Of a stretch of 64,000 bases of DNA, positions 54,322-64,000 are shown in pieces. The DNA is from Bemisia tabaci (Eukaryota > Arthropoda > Insecta > Hemiptera > Aleyrodidae), in contig NC_092798.1 of assembly GCF_918797505.1 (NCBI RefSeq), positions 48,754,985 through 48,818,984 on the forward strand, in the 5' to 3' direction. The first letter of the stretch is position 1; every line of letters starts with the position of its first letter. The notes beneath the pieces are model-generated. The model worked only from the letters and a program-made list of their open reading frames with translations, searched no databases and had not been told where the DNA came from. A program made the translations under genes and the position numbers.

Positions 54322-54492
54322 CAGTGGCGAGACGTATGGATGATCGATTATCGATATTTTCCCCCATTTGAAGTTATGGTAAAAGATCGATTGTTAAGCT
54401 GTTCGTTGCGAACACCCTGAGTATCGATACTTCCCCATTGGTTTAAATGGCAGATCAATCTTGTATGTATCCCAAATCTCGCCACGCCACCG
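54322..54492. mobile_element. Uninterrupted family F element
   Basis: CAGTGGCGAGACG and the inverted CTCGCCACGCCACCG are the tips. GGTTTAAATGGCAGATCAATC near the right end shows the joined site that family G interrupts at 36.4 kb. Confidence 0.75.
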
Positions 54493-54494
54493 TT

Positions 54495-55115
54495 CTTAAT
54501 CACGTCCGATGATGTCACTCGCAATTTAAGTCAGTAAAGTTACATTTGAATACTCCTTCATGTATTAATTTGAGTTTGATTTACTGATATTTTCACTAGA
54601 ATTATCGAAAAAAATCCAATAAAGCCGGCGTTCCTCTCTGATTTTTGCTTGACGTCATGCAGTTTCAATGCCCCTTCCTTTAGAGCACGCGAGGCGTAAT
54701 TTGTGGACACCTCCCAATCGGACATAGTTACCATTGAATTAATTAAGGTAGAAAATATTTATCTGCGTAGCTCTATAAATCAAGGATTTTATTTATCATT
54801 AATTTTAATGTTTATAGGGCAAAACTACAAAATCCGTAATTTTTCAATTTGTTTTCGTTTCTTTTGTTTCTGTTTTGTTCCAAAAGAAATTTTTATTTAA
54901 TATTTAAAGTTTTTCGATTTCTTTGTGCTAAGATAACTAATTTTAATTTTGTAAAAATGTAAAAAAAAAACAGACGAGAATAAATTGGATTTTAATTTGA
55001 ATGTTTTTCTGAGTCTGTCTTAATCACCTGGCTAGCGTTAATTCTAGCTCGATTAACTCAAGCCTTTTATATCCATAGTCTACTTCGACTGGTTGGAACT
55101 AAGCGGCGGATTCAT
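54495..55115. other. No gene seen
   Basis: Very AT-rich. The frame 54703-54900 is low-complexity and hydrophobic and is not supported. Confidence 0.4.
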
Positions 55116-55121
55116 GCTTAA

Positions 55122-55713
55122 CCCTAGTCTGCCTGAGTGGGGTCAGATTGACCCCACGGGAGTTTCAACTCTTTGCCATTTCTCGTGGTATGCACGAAAT
55201 TTTTTGTCCTTCACAAATAGCTCTACAAGAACATCTAGGAACACTATTTTGAAGGGGGAAAAAAAAAATGTGCATGAGAGATCAAAAAATTCACGAGTAC
55301 CCCTTGAAAGCCTGAGCGGGGTCATATATCCTTATAAGATATATTTTACCATTTAGCATCACAAAAGCTTACTTTGAAGGTGTATTCATTTTTCTCTTTT
55401 TAATTTTTTTCAGAAACTTATAAAAAAAGCAAAATTTTTCAGATTTTTTTCGTTTTCAGTATTTAGTAGCCCTATGATTTATTTTTCTCATGCTGAGAAC
55501 AACATGGCAACATGTGTATGATAAAATGGTTGCATACCCTGCGCCGTGTTTTTTAAAACTTAGATATGCTTTATGGTTAAGGCCTGTAAGGTTAGTGCAC
55601 TGATATTAACTAAAAACATGAAAAAAACATAGGTAACTAATTGATTTTCAGCTGGGGTCAAATTGACCCCGCTCAGGCTTTCTCGTTGATTCAGAGGCTC
55701 AGGCAGACTAGGG
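55122..55713. mobile_element. piggyBac-like MITE with TTAA duplication
   Basis: TTAA (55118-55121) CCCTAGTCTGCCTGAG ... CTCAGGCAGACTAGGG TTAA (55714-55717). Each arm also has GGGGTCARATTGACCCC. TTAA targets and CCCTA-type tips are the signature of piggyBac transposons. 592 bp, no transposase frame. A CTGAGCGGGGTCATAT block near 55311 is an extra internal partial copy of the subterminal motif. Confidence 0.88.
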
Positions 55714-55871
55714 TTAAACAGGAAGTTTTAAAAAAAAACATACATCGACGGTGAACGTTCGCAGCCACGTATCTCGGAAATCCAGATTTTTCAGGAAAGC
55801 GGAAAAACTGTCTACATTCCTCGTCTTTGAAGGTAGAGGAGAAATATTTTTCGAAGATAGCAACGACTGTT

Positions 55872-56047
55872 TCAGGACATTTTGTCAACGATTTTTTGTC
55901 CGCGCACCTTTTTTGTCCAGTAGTATACGCCCACACGTAAAATAAGCAACAGTGACTTGGTCCAAGCGTTATGTTTTAGTCGGTATGTAAAATTATATTG
56001 ACAATATGGAAATGAGAAATCGAGAGAGAAGGAGGTGTTGTTATGGT
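55872..56047. repeat. Direct repeat, left copy (GTCCGCGCACC)
   Basis: TTTCAGGACATTTTGTCAACG...TTGTCCGCGCACC...GGAGGTGTTGTTATGGTTG recurs almost unchanged at 56308-56486. A piece also occurs inverted near 59366-59400 (GGTGCGCGGACAAAAAATCG). Confidence 0.85.
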
Positions 56048-56307
56048 TGATTTTCAATGACAGTAAGACAACTTATTGATTTACTTAGCGGTACAACAGA
56101 GATGACTCATTGGGACAGAAGGATGGGGGCGAAGAAAACCATTGACTGATTTGCCCATCTAGAGTAATCAGCACCTTCATAACTGTTTGTCACGGCAAAC
56201 CATTAATACATTTAAGATGAATATGCTAAATATCAGTGCCTCTTCACTTTTTTGGATATGCAACACAGATATCCGCAGAGTGCGTATGATTGGGTAGCTT
56301 TCAGGGG

Positions 56308-56486
56308 TTTCAGGACATTTTGTCAACGATTTTTTGTCCGCGCACCTTTTTTGTCCGGTAGTTTACGCCCGCACGTAAATTAAGTAACGGCGACTTGGTC
56401 CACGCGTTATATTATAGTCGGTATGTAAAATTATGTTGACAATATGGAAATGAGAAATTGAGAGAGAAGGAGGTGTTGTTATGGTT
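56308..56486. repeat. Direct repeat, right copy
   Basis: Same 180 bp as 55872-56047, with about ten differences by eye. The 260 bp between the copies are unique here. Confidence 0.85.
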
Positions 56487-56489
56487 GCT

Positions 56490-58660
56490 CTTTTTCTAAA
56501 TGAAATGTTATTACTTTCTCCTTTTGAATCATCTTTTTAAATTGTCATTGGTGAATATTTGGTTTTATTTCTATCCTTAAAATATTGAATGTACAATATA
56601 CCTTATATATGTATAGGTACTTTTTTTCTTTTTTTTCTTTTTTCTTTACGAAATTATTACTTCATTTTGAAAACATTTATATTTTTAAAACGTGACAAAT
56701 ATTTGAACAATCTTTTCTAAGCGATATTAATCTCAATGAGCCGCAGTTGTGCCGACAGAAACTGCAAAAATGAATAAAAGAGGGGAAAAAACCAAGAAGC
56801 ACGCAATCTTTAGTTTTAACCCATTTGTACATCGATCTTTAAGAGTCAAATACGTCAAATTTTGAGCGTTTCGTTGCGCGTACACCTCGCTGCAGCACAA
56901 TAAAAGCACAAAATGTAAAAGAAAAAATTAAAGTGCTTTGGAAATCATTAAATTTGACACGGAACCACCAATATTTAAAAAACACACATTATATTATTAT
57001 TCTCTTTTGTTAAATTGATACATATTTTTTTACCATCAATTTAAATGAGAATAATCAATGCAGAGTGTGCTAACATTTCAAAATCATGAGTTAAAAAACG
57101 CTAAATATTAAAGCCTAACAGAGCGGAGCGGCGCACACTGTGGTATTTGACCGAAAAACCTGGCCAAAACCTCAATTTTAAATTTTTTTTTATTGAAAAA
57201 CCAATGTGATATTCGAAATCTACACTGTTTTTTACCCTGGTAGACATGCATGTACCATTTTTCGAGTGGCTCAATTTCCCGCGAAGAGACCACGAAGTTA
57301 CCTAATTCTCAGCGATTGTTTTGATATGTTTTGGCGCGCTACTCGTCGATCAGTTTACTTCAACTGTGCGGCCATAAAAGGGAACTTCGGCGATATGCAA
57401 CACATTCTTAGGGGTATATTCTACACAACTAACCACAGTATTTTCGAAATTTCCTTTTTTAGTGATTTTCACAGGAGGTTGAAAAGTGATATAAAAGTGT
57501 GCGTTTTTTTCGAAATTCAGAGTCCGATTTCTTTTTACGCTCAACTGCGCTCAAGCGGTTTAGGGCGGAATGTTATAGTCCAAAGTGGGTACTTTCAGGA
57601 TTCAGGGTTGACAGACTGAGGAAAACTGAGGAAATTGAAATTTTTGACCTTAAAGATGGACTTTTGAGCGATTTTCATAAACACATGGGAAAAATTATGT
57701 CGATACTAACGACTGAAATTGTATTTTTCCAACAGCTCTGACCCATTTAGTACCAAATTGGGTGATATTTGGTCACGCAACCTGTTTCTCTGGCCTCTAC
57801 GCCCTCGAAAGAGGGATAAAAAAAATAATTTGAAAGCGGATGGGAGGGTCACTTTAAAGTCTTGCAAAAGTGTTTAATCCGTTATCTAACAATCTCTTCG
57901 TGCATTATCCTTGAGTATAGACATATTTATGCCACGTTTTACTTTTACAGACAAATTTGAGTCCATCCGGCCGCGGGGTGGGGCTTTAAAAGTGGCCCTC
58001 TGGCACCATGAAATTACGCCGAGAGGCACATTTGAAGCCTCGTAAAAGTGAGATATGTGGTTTTGTTACGAATTTCGCAGTGAAGTGCCCTCACTTTGAG
58101 ATGTGGACCATGGGTTAGGAAGGAACCCATCAAAATGAATCATTTTCACAGGTGCTTTCTGCCCTTACAATGGTTCTTATTATGATAAAACTCATTTTCA
58201 TCTTATAATTTAACCTTAAATCATCATATGGAGGTCCCGGCACTTTCATACTAACACTAATTTTGATTCAAAACTGTCAAAAATCTAATATCTAGAATGA
58301 TTCATATTAATTTTTTTGAGAAATGTACAATTACTCCTCAATGTGAGAGATCGGCTGTTTCGTCAAAAATTTTGAAGTGACTTACGCTGTTTTTAAAAAA
58401 AAACCATAAATGAGGTAATAGAAAGTCCTTATTTCGAAAAGTAGACCATAGGTAAAGGAGGAACTCGTCTAAATGCACCGCTTTAGTCAGATACTTTGAA
58501 TCCTTTTAAAGGATTTTTGGACGGCTTCTTGCACCCTCTTTAAACCCTCCGCAGATTGTCATATGATGTGTTAGGTGGTTAAATTGTGCATATTATCACT
58601 TAAGAAGAAGTACTGATTGTAAAATATTTTTAAAACTCGGCGATATCTGGTGATAAATAG
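56490..58660. other. No gene supported
   Basis: Long AT-rich stretch. The 137-codon frame at 57206-57619 is the longest intergenic frame here but has no signal, domain or coding-like composition. 57770-58560 looks like old repeat DNA without recognisable partners. Confidence 0.4.
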
Positions 58661-58664
58661 TTTT

Positions 58665-58850
58665 GGCCAGCTTTTCAGGTCCAATACCACAGTGTGCGGC
58701 GTGCTGCCAGCGCGAGAGGCTCTGGCGCCTACAAACCTAAGTGGATACTTCACGCATTGCACAATGCTTGAAGTATCCACTTAGGTTTGTAGGCGCCAAT
58801 GCGCGTTTCTTCGCGCTGGCCGTCCGCCCGCTGTGCGGCGGCGCCTGAAG
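58665..58850. mobile_element. Family N copy folded into a perfect hairpin
   Basis: GGCGCCTACAAACCTAAGTGG...TGCAC faces CTTGAAGTATCCACTTAGGTTTGTAGGCGCC with a very short loop (arms about 35 nt), flanked by GCTGCCAGCGCGAGAG and CTTCGCGCTGGCC. It contains the TACTTCACGCATTGC block of family N. Confidence 0.7.
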
Positions 58851-58854
58851 CAAC

Positions 58855-60010
58855 TATTTCACAACAGAGGTGTTGCACAGTATTATACAAAATTGAACGT
58901 ATTAAGAATGACAGGCATCCTTTAAAAGTACAGATCTTTCCTCGCAAAATAAATCAAGATACTTATCGTACACAAGAAAAGTCTAAGAGCCTTTAGCTGA
59001 GGCAAATACAGAGGTTTATCCGATTCAGGTATAACAAGGTGGGAATTTCTTGAAAGATAATTAAGTCCTGTTACACCAAAGAGGTGTAGAGAGTTTTAGT
59101 GAATTTTGTCTCATGGAATTGACGCTCCCCCATTTTTACCAAAACTCTCAACTATATATTATTCTCCGTTGGACCAAACAGACAAAACAAAAAAAACAAG
59201 CAAACCCTCATTCTTCCAAGACATTATATATTTTCATCCAAAAACGTCTTGAGCAATTGTCCTTTGTATTTACATGTGGGCCAATTAACTTTGGGTCTCA
59301 ACTGGCACGTGGACCAAAACTCCCGTGCCGAAAAAACGCGTGGACGTAAATTACTGGAAAAAAACAGGTGCGCGGACAAAAAATCGTTGACGAAATGTCT
59401 TATAACCAGCAAGGACAGAGAAATAATTATCGAAGATAGCAAGGACGAGATGCTTTCTAAGACAGTATCAGCATTTTGAATGACATTCTCGTCCGTCAGA
59501 AGAAATGACCGAAAAAACGATGCATTTGCTCTTGAACCTAAGGGCCAACACTTAATTCCAAGATACTTTGAATAGCTGTCTCAAACCTATTTTTTGCCAG
59601 TTGTGACTGAGTGAAGGCTCAAAATAGAGTATATTAGGACAAAGCACTGTAATTTGCTTCTTAGAACGTTCATTTGGTCCCATAGCTAGATGGGACATCT
59701 TGCGTTGCGAATAATGTGAATTAATGGATGCCATGAAGACACTCACGGGCAATGATTACACCGGCACAAACTTGAATGGATAAAAAATCACCCGCCGCGT
59801 CCAAAAGTGTTTCTATTGAAAAGATCCTCTTCTGAGAGATTCTAGAGGGATCAGTCGCCTTCAAATATACACGTGCGTGACACTGATAAGTAAAAAGGTT
59901 ACTCCCCTTTCATCGGACAGACTGACATCAGCCATGAAATAAATGTGACTCCAGTCCGTTTACATAAAAGTGACCCGAGGATTCCTAAGCAAACGTAGCC
60001 CACGGATTGT
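58855..60010. other. No gene seen
   Basis: AT-rich DNA. An inverted fragment of the 55.9/56.3 kb repeat lies at 59366-59400. No exon. Confidence 0.4.
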
Positions 60011-60014
60011 ATAC

Positions 60015-60265
60015 TGCCGTACTAAGGAAGAAAGCCGTATGAACATTCGAGAGTTGCCAAATTTCCTTCAATAAAACGCTCATTTATAAGGAAAGTAATG
60101 ACTATTTTTACTTGAGATTTTCAGGAGCTATGGGTGAAATGGCGCACAAAATTATCCGAAAATTTAGAGGAAAAATATTCAGAAGTTTACCAGGAAATTC
60201 GTGTTTTATCAAATGAAAATTGGCAACGCCTGAAGGCCCATACGGCATTTTTCCTTAGCTTGGCA
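60015..60265. mobile_element. Foldback MITE (family A, copy 7)
   Basis: Left TGCCGTACTAAGGAAGAAAGCCG; right CGGCATTTTTCCTTAGCTTGGCA, with the usual GAGAGTTGCCAAATTTCC pairing. Confidence 0.8.
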
Positions 60266-60439
60266 CTATAGGACCGGTACGTGCGAGCTTCAGATATATG
60301 TATACGAATACAAATACATAGTAAAAAAAGAATCAGACATCAAAATGAAAAAAAAAAACGATTGTCACCATAGCCGAATATAAGAAGGGGGATGGGAAAG
60401 GCATATTCGGGCCTCGTTTTTCAACTTGTCACCCGAATC

Positions 60440-60660
60440 TGAGCGACATAGAGCATCATTGGCAGCATGGAGCGGAGAATGGCGAGTTTACTGGACGCCA
60501 TCGCGCCTTCAATATTGCTGCTGCAACACGGACATCCATCAAGCACGAATAGTTGTATCTCTGCGCCGTCAAGGCGGGTCTGCCGTATTTTCATGTTGTG
60601 TTGGTTCCGTTTGTCTCTCTTTGGAGTAGCTCTTCAAATGCTATCTGTATCGACCAATTT
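60440..60660 (+). repeat. Family H unit, inverted relative to other copies
   Basis: GCGCCTTCAATATTGCTGCTGC through ACATCCATCAAGCACGAATAGTTGTATCTCTGCGCC is the module with H-type spacer (starts 60504), then GTTGTGTTGGTTCCG. Single unit. The overlapping plus-strand frames share peptides with other H copies for this reason. Confidence 0.75.
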
Positions 60661-60911
60661 TCACGAGTGGGCCTCCTCCCCCTCTCTCCCAAAAACTCTC
60701 CCTCTCTTTCGTGAATCACTGCCCAATTTGTATCGATACGGAACTCATGTGCCTTTGTGACTGGTTGCCTTGGGGAAACTACAACATTCAAAAACCAAGT
60801 ATGGGAAGAGTGACTTACCGGCCGAGTTATGGATCATGGAGCCATAAAATATAGTTCGTGGGGCCATGCTTATAGGTTCACGACCAATAAAGTATGGCTC
60901 AGAAAGCCATA

Positions 60912-61120
60912 CACTGAAAAAAATAGTATGCTGTTTTAGCACCTAGGATGTCAAAAATGTGTCTGGTGATCCCAAAATGCTGCCTTTACTGCCCTCGCAG
61001 TTAACTTTACATTCTACGAATGCAAATTCAACTGCGTGGGCAATCAAGGTAGCATCTTAGGATGGCCAGCCACATTTTTGACATCCTAGGTGCCAAAATA
61101 GCATACCATTTTTTTCGGTG
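60912..61120. mobile_element. Foldback MITE with TA duplication
   Basis: Ends CACTGAAAAAAATAGTATGC and GCATACCATTTTTTTCGGTG, with TA at 60910-60911 and 61121-61122. The inner arms are CACCTAGGATGTCAAAAATGTG and CACATTTTTGACATCCTAGGTG. Its tips resemble family G, the 43.1 kb element and the partial end at 6.4 kb, suggesting one transposase class. Confidence 0.85.
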
Positions 61121-61122
61121 TA

Positions 61123-61810
61123 CTGTAGACGGTAAGTCACTTTGGTTAGAAATTATGGATCTCCGGGCCATTTTTTATGGGTCTCAGAGTCATACCTTTT
61201 TTTGGGTGAAGGAGTAATGTCCCTTGTCTGCTTGTGACAGCTTGCTTGCTGAGCTCTCAACAATTCGTGGCCCGTTCAATTATATATTTTGATGATTTTA
61301 CGAGAAAAGACTATCAATATCAACGGAACATTGAGAAAAGCCGGAATTATTATCAAAAGAAAAATATTTCCTGGTCAGTCCCTCGTCTCGCTGCAGATAA
61401 CGTTTGTTTGGAAAGAAAAATCATGATTCCAAATGAAATTTTAACGTGTCATGATGAGTCCTCTGATCCTGGATTTTTTCTTTCTTTTTATTTCCTCTGC
61501 TTATTTTTTCTTCGTGGTCTAACCTTCCTTCATTTTCCTTCTTTTCTTTATTTTCTTTCATTTTTAATTTCCATTCTTCTTTAATTTCTTTATTTCCTTT
61601 CTCTTCTCTTTTTTCTCTAAAGATTGACCCAGGTCTGGAGATAACATTTCGCTAATCACCAATACTACCCACGAAACATTTGGAAGAGATTTAACGATAA
61701 TGGTGATTTCTCTATCAAAGGAATATAGCTCAGAGTCGCCAGTTTCATTTTCTTTAAAAAAAGAAGATAGTTGCCATTTGGAATTGTCTTATTTTTGCAC
61801 TTACATAAGA
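61123..61810. other. No gene seen; pyrimidine-rich run
   Basis: 61485-61620 is dominated by T and C. The frame 61234-61584 runs into this tract and is not supported. Confidence 0.45.
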
Positions 61811-61814
61811 TTCA

Positions 61815-61957
61815 TGCAATAAATAATAAGAAATTATCATCACTCGATCATCGGACTTTTGGACCGTGAAATGGAATGTCGGTTACTGCACGCAACCGAC
61901 AGAACATTTCACGGCCCAATTGTCCGAGTGATGATGATTTCTTATTATTTGTTGCAT
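61815..61957. mobile_element. Foldback MITE, 143 bp
   Basis: TGCAATAAATAATAAGAAAT...CATCACTCG...GTGAAATG faces CATTTCACGG...CGAGTGATGATGATTTCTTATTATTTGTTGCA. Single copy in the window. Confidence 0.75.
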
Positions 61958-61959
61958 TA

Positions 61960-63465
61960 ATTAATGCATGGTCACAACTTTAAAAGATTTTCAGTAACAG
62001 TTGTATTCTTCGTTAATTGAATTGGTGTATACCTACCTAACTCTCGTAATTTCTTCAATCGCCGTGTTCGGATGGAGAACGATTTCTTTGCCGTAGCAGT
62101 ATATTTTCCGGTGAAATACCGTGAAATTTACCTGAAAATACTACAATACCACAGTGCTATCACAGTTCAGACTAACCATCCCAATTTAGGCAATGTTAAA
62201 TCAATATTCACACAAATGCTTTAATTAGTTGATTCAATATTTGTCAATATTAAGGCAGTGCCTAGATGATTATATTATTTTTTTATAAAAGTACTTAAGC
62301 ACTTTTTATTGAGTATTTTGTCGATAGTTTTTAAACGTTCCGTCAATGTTAATATCAAAAGGCTTGTCGCACAATTGAAATCGTATTTGGATAATATCTT
62401 TTACTTCAATATTTATTCGATTTTGAACAATAATACTTTATATTTTGTGGTTCAAACACGGGTTTTGATAATATTCTTGAATATTCATACGAACCTTGTT
62501 CAAAAACTGTAATACCAGAAAATGCTGGCAAACGTGTAACGATGGTTGGTTGGTAGATACGTTTATTTGGTGCTTTTAACAATTGAGCCATTAACACCTT
62601 AGAGGAGAGATCAAAATATGGTACGGAATTTAAAAATTTAAAAAGTCTGCGTCACAAAAAGGCAGTGCAAAATTAAAAGTTAGGACAAGGAAATAATACA
62701 TTAAATTTGGCGATTAATTCGCTTGAAAAAGAGAGGGATTTCATGAATATACTTTGAAAGAATGGTATGGAGATCAGAAAGTGGAGGGAAAATTTTGGAT
62801 CTGGATGGTGACCGAAGCAAAGTCCTGACAAAGTGCAAACTTGTATCGCACGTGTCTCTTCCAATTCAATGAATTTTCCCCTCCCATCAATTCACGCACG
62901 GAAAATTGTAGAATAGAAGTACGGCACGCCATAAAATTTGCAGGGTCCCATCTAGATTGACTAAAAAAAAAGCGTCTACATTCAAAGAACAGTACGCGCG
63001 CTCGAATCGCGGTTATAATGACGCAAATATGAAGTGACTGAAAGGGAAATTTCAATTTATCACCTCATCACACTAATACACCCATTTCACGTATGCTGGA
63101 TGTTGCAAGCAACACGCACCGGTCTTTATACCCATCCTGTTTTGAGGTGACTGAAATTCGTTGTTTCCGTTTTTGACGACACTCGAATTCTGAACAATTG
63201 AAAAATATGGAAATTTCCACATGCACGTGTTGTCAGATTATTGTATAGTTCGAGGTCACAATTCCGACAAGAGCCACGAAATTCATGAGCAGAGCAACCT
63301 TCAACATTTTGGGCACGATTCGAGAGCGGGGTGTTCAAAACCTGAAAATTCGAATTCCTCAGCACCAGCTACATCTCTAACCATCCTTAAGAAACCTCTC
63401 CAGCGGGCTGATTTTTGTAATGTATAGACAAAGCTATAAATATAAATTTTTAAGAGCATGCCCGA
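61960..63465. other. No gene seen
   Basis: AT-rich unassigned sequence. Frames at 62673-63055 (minus) and 63221-63427 (plus) show no motif. Confidence 0.4.
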
Positions 63466-63470
63466 GACAA

Positions 63471-63842
63471 TGGTGACAGTAAAAAAAACAAGGGTGAAAA
63501 CGGGAAACAAGGCTAAAATACACAATTAATAAAAAAACCGAGACGTTTCGCGACTCAAATTGAGTCATTTTCAGTCGGAAATACAATGAAAATGTAATAA
63601 AAACGATGAAAACCTGAAAACCTGAGCCCTACATGGTGGTGGCGGGATCTGAGAAAAAAACCGATTTTTTCTCAGATCTCGGCCACCACCATGTAGGGCT
63701 CAGGTTTTCATCGTTTTTATTAAATTTTTATTGTATTCCTGACTGAAAATGACTCAGTTTTGAGTCGAAACGTTTCGGTTTTTATTAATGGTGTATTTTA
63801 GCCTTGTTTCCCATTTTCCCCCTTGTTTTTTCTACTGTTACC
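63471..63842. mobile_element. Foldback with GAGACGTTTCG arms (family L2, copy 2)
   Basis: TGGTGACAGTAAAAAAAACAAGG...CCGAGACGTTTCGCGACTCAAATTGAGTC faces GACTCAGTTTTGAGTCGAAACGTTTCGG...CCTTGTTTTTTCTACTGTTACCA. The arms are about 190 nt, nearly complete, with a TGGTGGTGGCGGGATC centre. Longer arms than the 44 kb copy. Confidence 0.8.
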
Positions 63843-64000
63843 AAAGCTATAGACAATGAAGACATAGGCAGTATGGAGCGTTCCTATTGGTTTGAATGGG
63901 TGGTACTTATAGATTAGAGGAGTAAATGATGAACTAACCGTAGAGTCTCTCGTGGTTTGCCGTTAGTTAGTCCATTACCTACCTCCTATGTTCATCATTG
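63843..64000. mobile_element. Family E element cut by the window end
   Basis: AGCTATAGACAATGAAGACATAGG...CCTATTGGTTTGAATGGGTGG...GCCGTTAGTTAGTCCATTACC matches the left two-thirds of family E. The left tip was lost at the junction with the neighbouring foldback. Confidence 0.7.

Noticed and set aside
57206..57619. 137-codon plus-strand frame
   Set aside because: AT-rich, no motif, no splice or promoter context, and the opposite strand is open over much of it.

Overview
The window is eukaryotic nuclear DNA, most likely from an insect. Coding sequence is split by GT-AG introns. An 80-residue LSM6 matches the animal protein closely, a nuclear tRNA-Phe without an encoded CCA is present, and most of the rest is AT-rich DNA packed with short non-autonomous transposons. 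The repeat style (many 125-600 bp foldback elements, tandem modules) resembles sap-sucking hemipterans such as whiteflies. That assignment is inference from general familiarity, not from a search.

Genes. (1) A GC-rich block at 1-400 may be the 3' end of a gene that lies mostly outside the window; this is weak. (2) LSM6, two coding exons at 11683-11773 and 12881-13032, plus strand, with a probable upstream untranslated exon. (3) tRNA-Phe(GAA), 15023-15095, minus strand. (4) An unrecognised protein gene on the plus strand, with five linked exons at 30070-30126, 33815-33913, 38993-39085, 43741-43893 and 49639-50405. Every junction is phase 1, and 388 complete residues are visible. Its start lies in an upstream exon I could not find. 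(5) A dead LINE reverse-transcriptase tail at 47925-48128, minus strand. No intact transposase or reverse transcriptase was found.

Layout. 1-10 kb: repeats, including a direct-repeat-flanked insert (2.6-3.8 kb) and a foldback with tandem arms (3.8-4.85 kb). 10-13 kb: LSM6. 13-17 kb: tRNA and MITEs. 17.8-21 kb: a tandem array of about 518-bp units, one of them split by a 1,103-bp element. 21-30 kb: foldbacks and MITEs. 30-50.4 kb: the orphan gene, whose 3.7-5.7 kb introns hold a SINE, a hAT-like MITE, a TA-target element and long foldbacks. 50.6-52.6 kb: a three-level nest of insertions. 52.6-64 kb: mostly unassigned AT-rich DNA with a piggyBac-like MITE, direct repeats and further foldbacks.

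The most striking pattern is a module shared by repeat families that otherwise look unrelated: CGCCTTCAA, a spacer of 35-37 nt, then AATAGTTGTATC. It recurs at about 3, 4, 8, 16, 18-20, 22, 35-36, 46-47, 48.9 and 60.5 kb, usually in tandem. Several insertions can be read base by base from their target-site duplications. All coordinates and similarities were judged by eye.
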